From NCBI GenBank assembly GCA_002189035.1, contig CM007989.1, forward strand, positions 7,669,501 to 7,733,500: 64,000 nucleotides of DNA, read 5' to 3'. Within the stretch, counting starts at the first letter, position 1. Every line of letters begins with the position of its first letter. Made by a program: the position numbers and the translations under genes. The notes under the pieces were generated by a model, which saw only the letters and a list, made by a program, of their open reading frames with translations, had not been told where the DNA came from and did not search any database. This document shows positions 11,010 to 22,500 of the stretch, one piece after another. The stretch comes from Utricularia gibba (lineage: Eukaryota; Streptophyta; Magnoliopsida; Lamiales; Lentibulariaceae).

Positions 11010-14000
11010 GCCGTCAGAAAAAGGTGCTTTGTTTGTTCCAGATAGGCTGTCGGTTTAATCTTAGACACCATTTCAAATGAATGCAAAGTTGAAAAAATAA
11101 CAAAAACAACTCAATTTTAAGTTATTATAAAGACTCTCACCTATAACCTTCAAAATTGTAAGAATACATCTCAAACCCATGCAACAAATATCCAAATGAT
11201 TTTCAAAATTTTTTAAAAAAGAATCGATTTATGGCGAGAATTAACTATGATTTCAAATACAACAAAATTTCGTGATAGAAGTTTATGCTTTTATATATAG
11301 ATTTCGACAAATCAAAACCTCATATTAGAGTTATATTGCATTCTTGTTTCCTGATTTTTGGAGTTTAGTGAGGTAAGACCATCATAGAAAGAGAAATGAA
11401 AATTTTAGATTATAAGGATGCACCATTATTGACATTACAGTCAAAATCAATTATTTTTGGTAATATGAATAGTTAAATATGTAATTTCATAAATTTGGGG
11501 GCAAACTACTTATAAAAAAGTAAGTTGAATGACTTGTAGTGTAATGTTGAAACTTAGTAATTAAACTTTTTATATTCATTGTAACTTGGGATGCTATTGC
11601 AAAACTCCAACCATGCAAAGTTGCTTTCCTACTAGCTATGCTAAGACATTGGTAACACAAATAAAAACCGGTCATTTAGAAATTGTATAATTTTACATTA
11701 TCTTTTACATATTTAGGTTAAAAAATTTATATTATGAATGCCCATTTTTTTTTCACACACTGATGAGAGTATGGTAAAATATCTAATACATTCAACCCAT
11801 CACTCTAGAAAAACACTTTTTACTAAAATAGAACCCTAAACATCCAGGTATTGATAATAATTTATATTTGATATATTAGTTTAACAATATATGAATGTTT
11901 TACAAAACTAGTTTAAAGGACTTGGAATTCACTATTTCAAAACTCAACTTCTAAGATGATATCTAAGTGGGTTTTGCTAAATAACCAAATTTATAAGATG
12001 CTTGTCTTAATATAATTGATAAACAAAAACTATTTGTATCATTGCAATAAATTGAATTTTTATATCAAATAAATTTGTGAGCTCCACTATTCACAAAATA
12101 TAAATTAAACACAAGATGTATAATAGAATTTTGAGGTCAATCAAATAGCAAGTACTTGCTATGTGTTTTTTTAAATACAAGATCGTAGAATAAATGTCAA
12201 TATTAGTCTAAACTCAAATTAATAACAATACACAAATTCAATAAATAAAATTGAATGACACTGCAGAAAGTAACAAATACATGTCTTGTACACTATATAA
12301 TATTATGATGCATTAAAGTGATCTAGGTGATGTGGTACTAAAATCTTTAATTTAATATACAAAGTTTTTATACGCACAATTTCAAACAATCTAATTCTAT
12401 TCAAGTAATTTCTCATGTTTTTTTGTTAAAATAGCCTCTAATATTATCATATATTCCACACTTAAATCTATTCATGTACAAAATATCTAGAAGTAGGTAT
12501 ACTCATCTCTAATGGTTCTATACAAGAATAATACATAATATTCCCGTATTGATTCATTGATCTATCTCTAAATCAAGTATCTAAGTTGCAATGCTTTTTA
12601 TTCCCCCTTAGGTCTATTGAGAAATGATTAAAATGAAATCTAACTACACAATAATCGATTATCTCATAAACCTTAACCATATTACTTTTTCTCACCTTAA
12701 GTCATCCTTAAATTTAGCTTCATGTGTGATAAAAAAAAAGCATGATTTCATAAGTGTAACCTAACAAAAACATCAGAAACATTGTGATAAAATCAGTTAC
12801 AGAAATTTAATATCCAACAAACTAAAAACAAAGTATAATAGTTTTGTTCTCCACTTGGTGATGTTCATAGCACGAAACAATAGCGTTAAACTGGGTTGTT
12901 AGTGGTATTCTTAAAATTTTTGGCTTTTTTTTAAAAATTATCTCCTTTTTCCCTGTTATTCATGTTCAATGCATCAATGTGTGTGTTCTTTTTTAAAGCA
13001 CTCTAACCCTCATCTTTTTTTTCCTTTTCTCTCTTCCAAAATATCTTTTCTTTCATTGCTCAAAACAAGTATAGTTTTTTGACAATTTTACTACTTCTGC
13101 CTCTGACTTACAATTTTATGGGAGGAAGTGCACTTATTTTCCCCACTTTTTATGCTACTCTTTCGATGAAATGGCTGCTACACGAAATCTTTATTTCACT
13201 CTTTATATCAAACCTTTGCTGGTGTACTCAAAAATGGGTTAGAACATAGAATAGACTAAATCAAAGTGTTCAGCCCACTATCACACAAAATCATATAATT
13301 CCCTAAATTTTGGTAAAATAATAAAAACCATAGAATAAATACTTAAAATATAATTAAAAAATCATAATTTTTTATACTAAAAATAGGAAAAATTGTGTGT
13401 TATTAATCATCTAGCAAACATGGTATTATTTTAAACACGCATGTTCAAAACTTATGTATCAAATAAATTTTAATATTAACCGCATAATACATATAATATA
13501 TATATATATTTATTTATTTATTTATATATTTATCTAAATATAAATAAATCAATACATTATTTGTTATAATATCCTACCAAACACACCTTAGGTATGTCTT
13601 TAGTAAGTTTGTTTATGCTATGACACATAGGTATATTATGACATCAATATATTCTCTAAGATGGTTTGTAAAATATTTATGTAATATCTCTATATGAGGT
13701 ACTTGATCTTCATGTCAATCTATTATGCACCTATGCATCTAACTTTATTGTCCAAAAAGTGATTTTTCATGATGAAACAAGTTTTAATTTTTTTATTTCA
13801 TATATTTTAAATATATCTATTTATATAATATAATTTCAATTGTAATCATCTAATATAGGTTTTAATATCACTATTTGCAATATTATGTAGTTAAATCTAA
13901 TAAAATTATTATTGATTTTAAAAATGCACATTGAAAATAAATGCATTACTTCATAAAATATATTGGCATGTTGGTATATTTTGTAAAATATTGAATTTTT

Positions 14001-14060
14001 TATACATAATTAAATGATAAATGGAAAGAGTTTCGAGGATGGAGGTATGATCATCTCTCA
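11010..14060. other. AT-rich gene desert
   Basis: About 3 kb of strongly AT-rich DNA with A/T runs and short TA/TTTA repeats (for example 13495-13530). No credible ORF, tRNA, hairpin precursor or transposon terminus was found by eye. Confidence 0.6.
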
Positions 14061-14338
14061 AAATTACCCGGAAATTATGTGGTAATTTTCAATCTTTTGC
14101 AGTTACTCCACGTTACGAGAATTGAAAGTGGGAAAATCAACAGATCACAGATTGATTTGATGGGGCCCCGCCATTACTTCTCCGGTCGGTGGCGCCTGCG
14201 ACGGAATAAAATATTGGTTCTGGATAAGGCCGCATTTACTGTTCATGTCGGAGGGCCGGTGCGGAGCCGGCATTGCCCTTTTTCTATGAAGTAACCTGTA
14301 CTCCCCAATCCAAACACACTCCCCTGTACTCCTCTTTC

Positions 14339-15225
14339 TATAAACTAGGATAATGTACCATAAGCCAGTTCTTTCCTGTACTATTTGTTCACTTGTTGTA
14401 GGCACTTTATATTCGGTAGTAAAGTACGATCGTGCGCAATTAGGGTTGCAATGACGAGTTCGCAAGGTCAGCCTCCTCCCTCAACTTGATTTGCTTCTGG
14501 GTTAGTGAAATTTTTCGTGTTTTCATTGTTGTTGTTGCTGTCGTGATTTTATCGAGCAAAGTAGCCGTGATTTTACTGTTCTAAAAAGCCTAGTAAGGAT
14601 TTTCTGGTTCAAAGATAGAAGGATTATTGTCGTTGGCCAAGGCATCCTATACAAAACAGATCCAATAAACGTGCAGGAGATGACTGAAGCCCAAGATACA
14701 AGGATTACTTGTTCCTGCAACCAAGACAGAAGCCCAATCAAGACATACCGGATAAGGTGAAACACATTGGGACATAAATCCACTACATGTGTAATCTTCT
14801 AGATATGCTAATAGTGTGCACACGGGAACACTGTGCTGTGGTACATTGTCTACACGGTGCGTATTTGTAACATTGTTGATGTAATTTTGGTCGCTTGTTG
14901 CATTGGTTCAATTCAATTCTAATGAAACCAATTTTGTCTATTGTTTTGAGCTCCTCTAATTCTCTTTCGGGTTTTTAACTGTTTGTCTTTGTGTGTTTTG
15001 ATCACAATGATCATCTAAACACATAGATGGTAAAAACTGTATCAGAAGAGCAGGAAGCTTTTTTTGGAGGAAAAAATGCTTCTCAGAGAAGTAATGACAT
15101 AAGATTTGATACCTTCAGTGTGCAGCAGGACAGCCCGACGGGGATTACTGATTTCCATGTGACACGGATGAAGGCTTTCCTGAAGAACATAAAACTAATC
15201 TGTACCGGGAAGATGAATAACTAAT
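14339..15225 (+). other. TATA box plus possible short spliced ORF, unrecognised
   Basis: TATAAA at 14339-14344 precedes an ATG at 14451 that opens a 16-nt exon ending CAAG|gtcagc. An acceptor (acatag) at 15026 leads into a GC-richer block. Splicing these gives only a 27-codon peptide; the same block read from its own ATG (15027) is a 65-codon ORF. Neither matches a family I know. It could be a noncoding transcript or a gene remnant. Confidence 0.2.
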
Positions 15226-15229
15226 ACGC

Positions 15230-16120
15230 GAGGTGGCATATCAGGATAGAGCATCTACAAACGATTGGAGGAGTTATGGAGTTTCACACACTTTCTTCTG
15301 TTTCTGGCATGCTGATTCATGGTTTTCTTGCGTAGTGGTGATGTTTGCTATGCCCAAGTTAGATTACTCCTGTTCTTAGGGCAAATTCAGTGCTTTGTAT
15401 TCATGCTATTTATCAATGAACAGCTTAACTGTTTCTTAGCTCCATCCTCGAGTCCCCACTTTCATTCATCATCCTTTTACTCTGTTCGAGTCCTCACTTT
15501 CATTGGAAGTTTCTTTTCTGATTGCTGCATCTTCTTTTAAGCTCAAACACGATGTATCTTCTACTCCGGTGGACCGAGATGACTAAACACCAGATAAAAG
15601 GTGAAAATCAAGCTAATCATGTTTAGGGTCACATTACTTATATACCATCACGGGCAACATAACTCCCTGTTGACTGGCTCGGGCCATGGCGGATAAAGTT
15701 CAGATCCATGCGTTCCATTGGTTGAAGCCCCGGCGCTGTGCTCGATCATATGTTTTGGGGTTATGCTTCTCTGCGCCCCTATGAAGCTTTTTCGTGCAGT
15801 GTGAGTGGTGAGAAGGTTCCAGCAACCCATTTTTCAGCATATGAACATCATCATGGGAAGAAAAAAATAGGTTTTTTTGAAGTTCAGAAACACCTGCAAA
15901 CTAGTTTTTTGTTTTTGAACTTCTCCTGTCTGAACAAAAAGGAGAATGAAGAAGTATTCAGCTGGTTACTTCTGAAGCTGAGAACCAGAAGTTCGTACAC
16001 GCCTCTGGGATTGCATCTCTGTCTGATTTTACCTGAAAAATACTCACCATGCTGCTCTCAAAACACAAAAGGGAATGCAACAGTAGCTAAAGGAACAGAA
16101 ATTATTGCAAAAGAAAGCGG
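15230..16120. other. Unassigned sequence before the second MIR156-type hairpin
   Basis: Near-neutral composition with several overlapping ORFs of 60-130 codons on both strands. None looks like a real protein. If the second MIR156-type gene has a long primary transcript, its 3' part would lie here. Confidence 0.4.
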
Positions 16121-16123
16121 TGG

Positions 16124-16214
16124 GGTGACAGAAAGATAGAGAGCACTCATGGCTTCGAACAGCTGAAGCGAAGCTGCAAGAAAACACCCTGAGTGCTCTC
16201 TCTCTTCTGTCACC
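16124..16214 (-). ncRNA. MIR156: MIR156/157-type microRNA hairpin
   Basis: On the minus strand the 5' arm is TGACAGAAGAGAGAGAGCAC (complement of 16193-16212), one base from canonical miR156 and inside the natural miR156/157 range. The opposite arm (about 16126-16150) carries GTGCTCTCTATCTTTCTGTCA and pairs almost fully with it. The loop region (GTTTTCTTGCAGC, then TTCGAAGCCATGA) closely resembles that of the hairpin at 8.7 kb, so the two are paralogues. A TATAAAA lies on the same strand at 16474-16480, about 260 nt upstream. Family role: repression of SPL transcription factors and control of the juvenile-to-adult transition. The plus-strand arm starts TGACAGAAAGATAG, a poorer match, which supports the minus orientation. 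Confidence 0.85.
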
Positions 16215-16473
16215 TCCCTTACCCTTCACCCCATTTCACCACTCCATAAAAAAACTGAACTCAACCAGTGGATTTTACTTCGCCCCAGCGACGTGATCTG
16301 CTTTGTTTCTCTTAGGATGGCCCTCGAAAAAAAGTACAACGAAAAGGGGCTATTCCTTTGTTGTTAGGGAGGGAAGTACCCTCATTCCAGAAGCCCTTGA
16401 GAAGGATGGTTCCTGCACTATTACAAAGAAAGAATCTGTGAGTTGTGAAGGTAGAGGTACGTGGAACTGTCCC

Positions 16474-16480
16474 TTTTATA
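16474..16480 (-). promoter_or_regulatory. TATA box of the second MIR156-type gene
   Basis: TATAAAA on the minus strand (within TCTATAAAAGGG). The start would be near 16445, leaving about 230 nt of primary transcript before the miR156-like arm. Confidence 0.5.
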
Positions 16481-16509
16481 GACGCAATACGAGGCCCCCC
16501 ACTTGACGT

Positions 16510-18000
16510 GAGCCCTCCCCAATTAGCACAAGAAAATTCAACATCATTTAGGGAATGAAAGAACCATACGACCCATAAAATATCTATAAAATAAAATAAA
16601 ATATAAAAACGTAAGAATTGAATATAGTAATTTTTTTTATAGAATTTGTCATCTTTTTAAAAAAAATTACCATATATTTTTTTAGAGTTAGAATGGGACC
16701 GATCCATAACTCACTTTTGTCTCATTTAGTGTCCATTTCAAACACAAATAATATCATAAAATAGAAATGTGAATCATAATATTTGACATCAAAATCAAAT
16801 TCGAGCCATAATATATAGTGGAATGATAGCTCACGAAGGTACGTATTATCTAACTAGTAGAGGTGAATACTACCTCGATTACGAACATCTGTGATAGAAA
16901 AAAACTTCCATTCACATTTCCAACTACCCCGACACACTCAAATAAACTTATTGTATTAATTACTAATAAATCATTGAAGTGAATGCAATTTGCAACCCGG
17001 GTACTGTGTTAATCCTTTCTGCGGCTTTCAGGTACATACTTTATCATCGTTTTGCGACGAGAAGGCCCCTGGAATCCAGAGAATGTTTTCACTTTCGGGA
17101 AAGGGTTTTCAAATGCGAAAGATTAAAGTGCTGAGATGGGTTCGTTGGAGTTGTTTAGTCTGACAAACAAGAGCTTGTTTTCTTGGGGATTCGCGTAATC
17201 AACTATGCTTAGGATTTCATTTCTTCCTTTCACCTCAGAAGAAACACTGGCTGGGCAGCAGCGTCTTCTCCAACATCTAGGCTTGTGGCTACTTCTGAAC
17301 AGTGTAATGAATGTAGAATTAAAAACACAGATTCCAAAACGATGATATTTTCAACTCCGAAAATGATGGCAGTGGGCGGCATTGTTGGTTTGGAGAATTC
17401 AAGTTTGAAAAAAAAACCCACAAATCAGCGCTCCCTGGGGACGAACTTGTTCTGTAGCCTGCTACAGAAAAAAAAAACGGAAGAACAAGCACCTGAAGGT
17501 TAAGGGTGTATTCGGTTCTCTTCCTTCAAAAATATTTATTTCTCTTCATAATAAATAATAGTATTCTTAAAAATAATAAATGCTTTTAGATTTTTTAAAA
17601 CTACTTTTGAAATGTTTTTTATAAAAATAAATTTTTCCAAAAAGTTCTTAAAAACACATAACTCTAAGAGTTCGTTTGATAATAACGTATTCATATATTT
17701 AAGTATAGTATAACTATATATATATATATATATATTTATTTCTATATAATATTTGATATACAAAAATATAAGTTTGATTATATGACTAGTATAGATATAA
17801 TAACATATCCCCTTCCCCCTCCCCCCTCCTACTTTTATTTGTATATACCACTTATATGCTTAAAAATGAGTGTGTGAATGATATAATCAAACAAAAATAT
17901 ACATATTCTAATTAATTAAATAATTTTTTATGTATAAACTTGAGTATAAATATTCTATACTATAAAATTGAATATTCTCTAAATCCAAACTACTTATAAA
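16510..18000. other. AT-rich spacer with a (TA)n run
   Basis: Mostly AT-rich. A small island at 17030-17500 carries a 72-codon plus-strand ORF (17285-17503) that I do not recognise and regard as chance. A TA microsatellite lies at about 17715-17736. Confidence 0.5.
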
Positions 18001-18600
18001 ATTTTATAGAAGAAATAAAAGCAATGTGTTGTAAACTCGATTCATGTGCGTGTTGGGGCAGTCCCGATGATGCCTCCCCACAAACAGGAGCGAAGGTCAG
18101 CATAATTCTTACACTGCACTTGGGAAGTTGTATAATAGCAATGCAAGAGAAGGGTTGGGATGGTAATAACGTTCCTGCAAGTGTGGACAAGGTGAAAAAT
18201 GTCCAACAAAAACCCTAACCCCTTTTTAAAAGCGCAATGACTACGAAATGGACATGGCGTTTTACCTTCACACGCAAAGAGGTCGTATCAAGTACCTTTC
18301 CGCCACTGGGAGTGTGCCGCGTGGCATCGCCAGCCGCCCCCTCGCCCTGCCCCCGCCCACAGACACATCCCGCCACAGGTTTCTGAAATCCACCCACAGT
18401 GCGAGCGCCAGCAACCCTAAACCCTCTTCCTAATTCCCAAATCAGCCCTAAATCTGAAAGCCCTAATAAATGCGGTTACTCTTCCAAAAGCGTGGGAGTA
18501 AACGTGCGAAAACTTATCACTTGTTTATCTGCGTTCCAGGCACAGCCCCATAAATGCGGTTAATCCAAAACCACTGAGTGAGAATATTCCAGGGATCTTC
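18000..18600. other. GC-richer island with telo-box-like motifs
   Basis: CCCTAA/CCCTAAA motifs occur near 18210, 18415, 18447 and 18461, together with the phrase ATAAATGCGGTTA twice (about 18469 and 18551). A 61-codon ORF at 18248-18433 matches no family I can confirm. This looks like promoter-type sequence or a remnant, not an intact gene. Confidence 0.35.
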
Positions 18601-21600
18601 AATCCAATCAAGATGGAACTGAAAGATTTCTTGGATTTTGGGGTTTAGGGTTTTGGTATGGAATCTTCAAAATTCCTTTTTTATGCTGTGTTGACCATGA
18701 GTGGTTTGGGAATTTGGAAATGTTATAATATATGTATGAAAAAAATGGATAGGATTAATTTTTTATTTCATAATGTGTGTGATAGTACCAAAAAGGTAAG
18801 CAGATTTGTAAGTGATCCATTGATTAGGGTGTAAAATTGGTAACTCATAATTTGATGTGGAATCTTTCAAATGCCTTGATGGATAACATTCATCCAACTC
18901 ATCTCATCCTGAATTTCAACACGATTCGATTGCGTACATCTTCTTGTACTGGGTCATTTTGAATAATCGAAGTGAGGTTTGTCTAACAATCATCTCACTC
19001 AACACCTACTAAACATTCATAAAATATTTTTCACCCAAATGATGTTACATAGTTTTATGTTTTCTATATAACCATTCTTGGACTACTATTCTAGATCAAG
19101 TACGCTTCTCTTTGCTTTTCAAATACAACCGATTTCATCCTCCAGGATGAGTGCGATCATATTGATTTACGTCGTTCCCCAGGGCTTGGCATAGTTAATT
19201 TGGGTTGGGAGCTGATTTCACACATAATAAAAATTATCAATTTTTTATTATTTTGTTGACTTATCTTATGACGGAGACTTGGGTGTGGGAACGACAATAC
19301 AATATTCATGCATATCCGCGTAGGTTAGCAAGAGTGAGTCTGAAAATAAATGTCGTGAGCGGTGAACCTTCCAATCCGACCGTTGAACATAAAATAATGT
19401 TTCACTACATTTACTGTCCAAAAAAGGGGTTGCGTCTAGTACCTTTCCTTCAATGGGGATACGACACGTCGCACAGTGGGCTGACGTCCATGTGCCTCCA
19501 TCTGCACCAAATGCAACCCCTCATCCTTACATATTCAATGTAATAATTATATAGTTTTAATTTCGTGATTTCGTTACCAAGAGGCCAGATTTCTCTACAA
19601 GGAGCCGTCACCATCGCCCCAGCGCACTACACAACATTTTATGTGTTCAATTCACATGGATCATACGCAAAATTATTTCAGCATTCAATGCCCAAAAGGC
19701 GAAAGCCATCTCCTTTCGCGTTAATGAAGCTTGGGAACGTGGAAAAGTTATTAAAAACAAGAATTACTTGAAGAATTTTGATTTTTTTGAAGCAAACTGT
19801 TTATGGGACGATTCGATTCTGAGATGGGTTTCTTTGTGAGAAGATGGTCGGGTAGTTTTTGAATTGGGGCGATGCGATTCATCTTGTTGCAAAGGGGTTG
19901 GTTTGGGGTTCATTTTGGAGTGCGGCTGCCCCTGGTGCTTTATTTTAATGACTTCCCTTGCAGCAGAGGAGCTGGATTGATGGTGATCGCCCATGCTGTT
20001 GGAGACGACGACAACTGCAGGGCCACTTGTCACGTGTCTCGAAGCATTCACAAGATGTGGGAGACGACAAGAGCCGCGCTGCAGTAGGAGGAAAGGATGA
20101 GTGTGGTCGCTACATGCCCCCCAAAAGTTGTCGCAGATGGCTCTTGGATGCTCATTACAGCCATTATTTGACTGGGAGATTCCAAGGATATATTCTTATG
20201 CTTAGGCATTTGCTCCCTGGAACCAAAAAACTGCTGCTGCCTAGGACTGCATCGAGCTCTGTTTCTCGATAAAGTGGCGCACTTCTCTTGCCCTAATCAC
20301 AGTTTTAAACCTTTTAGGTTTAGGGTTCATCCTTGGAGACGAAGACATCATATTGTGACCACATTCGATCTGTTTGGTAGCAGAGGTCATTCCATCCACA
20401 AGTGTTTTCTACGCTTCTCGCAGCAAAACAGCTTCAGGATATTACCAGGAGACATTAAATCTGTAAGAAACAAGTGATTATTGGTGAGGAATTTGCGCAG
20501 ATCATCTGTGCAAGTCTTGTACACAGGCGAACCAGCTCAAACTGCACACCTGCTTGTGTGGGCCAAGCAGATACTTTTGTGGAATCCTGGATCTTGAAAC
20601 CCTGATAACCATTTTTTTTAAAGTTTCTTCCTGTCCCCATTGAGAAGATCAGGGCAAGAAAACTTTCTTCCTGTTTTCCTCTTCCTCCTTCGTGAGCCAC
20701 AACTACTTCGATGTACTGATGGCAGCCAAACGCGAGGACCACAATATCCTTCCAATGGTTGCAGAAATGCTTCATCTGGGCTTCTCAGGCTTAACCTGAG
20801 ATGAAGTTTGATGTGAAAAATTGCGATCTTTTAGGGTTTCGGATTAGTTTCTAACATAGGCGACAATCCTGCAAGAATGTCCGTACAATCATCCCGTCAT
20901 CCGGGATCGCATCTTTCGAGGACACTGAACCCTAAAAACTGTAATAAGGTTTTTTTAATAAAAAATTAAATAAAATAAACAAGGGCAAACTCGGTTAACC
21001 GGAAATTAGTTAACTCAATTTAGACAATAATTTTAATTTTTAAATAAATTAAAAAAATTAATCCAATATAATTTATTATAGAAAGCTCAATTCTAACACA
21101 TCACACATGGCCTTTTGGATAAGTTTGACGAAGGACAAATTTGTCAATAACCGTTTTCAAAAACATTTATTTCTTTTTTTAAAATATTTTTTTAACTGAA
21201 ACAATAATATTAAATATTTAGGGCACGTGACAAGTGGTGCTGCGATTGTCGCCTCCTCCTGCACGGGCAATCAATGTCGGATCCGGGTACGGTAGCGCGA
21301 TCCGATTTAAATCATTTTTATAGTATTTTAAGCATATTTTTATGGTTGGACCCGGTTTGAGAATTTTTTTATTAAAAAAAAAAGAGCGGCACGTATCGGC
21401 ATCTGGATGGACGATGGTGGGGCCCACAATGTACTTTGTCAAAATTCTATTTGCCGTCAAAGGGAATGCCGATGGCCCACGAAAGGCCCAGTACAAGTAT
21501 GGGCCTGGACCATTCGCCTTCTCCTCCTCCTCCTCATTCATGGTTTGATGATCATAGTATTGAGTTTATGATACCATAAAGTGACCCTCCAAAAGTGTTC

Positions 21601-22500
21601 TTTAGTGGCTATACTGCCATTTAGAGCATTTTTATGAATCTTCCAAAATGCTGATATGACATTTTTGAAAATTAATTTATTAAATTTTCATTAAGTTTTT
21701 ATTTATTTTCGAAAATTATAATATTAAAATAATATTATAATTACATTTTAAATCATTTTTTAAAAAAAATTGAATTTACTCATTTTCGTTTACAAAAAAA
21801 ATAATAAATAAGCTTATTTATTTCCGAAAATATTTAACTCATTTTCGAAACTACATCAACATTTTCAACAGTCTTTAAAAATGGTGGTAGAGGAGCTCCT
21901 TAGGAGGGCTTCCGTTTCATCTCACTGTCCTTGGTCGTTCTGGTTGAGTGGCTTTATCCCGTGATTCTCATCTGTGGAAGTGATACTGTTTTTTACAGAT
22001 GTTTGTGGCTGATTCCTCTGCAGGTTCCCGCACAGCTGCTTTTCAAGTTGATACCAGTAGTTTTGTACTGGTTGTTGTTGGAAAAATAAGGAGGATTATC
22101 AGTCTACGTACTGATCTGAATGTGAATGAATGAGGAAGACGAAGATCAAAACACCAATGAATGAAGAGGGAATCATCTGATCATTCTCATTCGATCCAAT
22201 CCAAACAGATAACAGCAACAACTTACAAGAATGCAAGAAACTGAATAACTAAGATCATGAACTGTGGCAATGGGATCGTGCTGGGCCATGATCTCGATGG
22301 AGAAGGTCTTCCTCTATGAAACGTGGCTGACTGAGCAACTTGTTGCATGAGCTGGTTTCAAAGTTTTAACAGTGGTTATCCTATTGAAATTCAGGATTTG
22401 ATGGATCATACGATCACTTAAATAAATATGTATTATATTAAAAGATTAAATCTAATCAATTATTTGTGATACGTAATTTATTATATAATTGATTATTCTA
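18600..22500. other. Gene-poor interval, mixed composition
   Basis: Several ORFs of 60-110 codons on both strands look random. A diverged inverted repeat links about 19975-20037 with 21223-21285. A cluster of GGCCCA elements lies at 21420-21505. No recognisable protein or structural RNA gene was found. Confidence 0.45.
21420..21505. promoter_or_regulatory. Cluster of four GGCCCA/TGGGCC (site II) elements
   Basis: GGGCCCAC begins at about 21420, GGCCCAC at about 21474, GGCCCA at 21485-21490 and TGGGCC at 21500-21505. TCP factors bind such elements in housekeeping promoters. No recognisable gene starts nearby on either strand. Confidence 0.35.

Noticed and set aside
18248-18433. 61-codon ORF with faint resemblance to the snoRNP protein NOP10 (FY near the start, SPxG-like and SR-R spacing)
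   Set aside because: Only scattered residues agree, the core NOP10 motifs are absent, and the length and tail do not fit.
18280-19480. Similar phrases near 18290 and 19435 (AGTACCTTTCC followed by a TGGG-type block)
   Set aside because: The shared stretch is short and surrounding sequence does not align, so a duplicated element is not supported.
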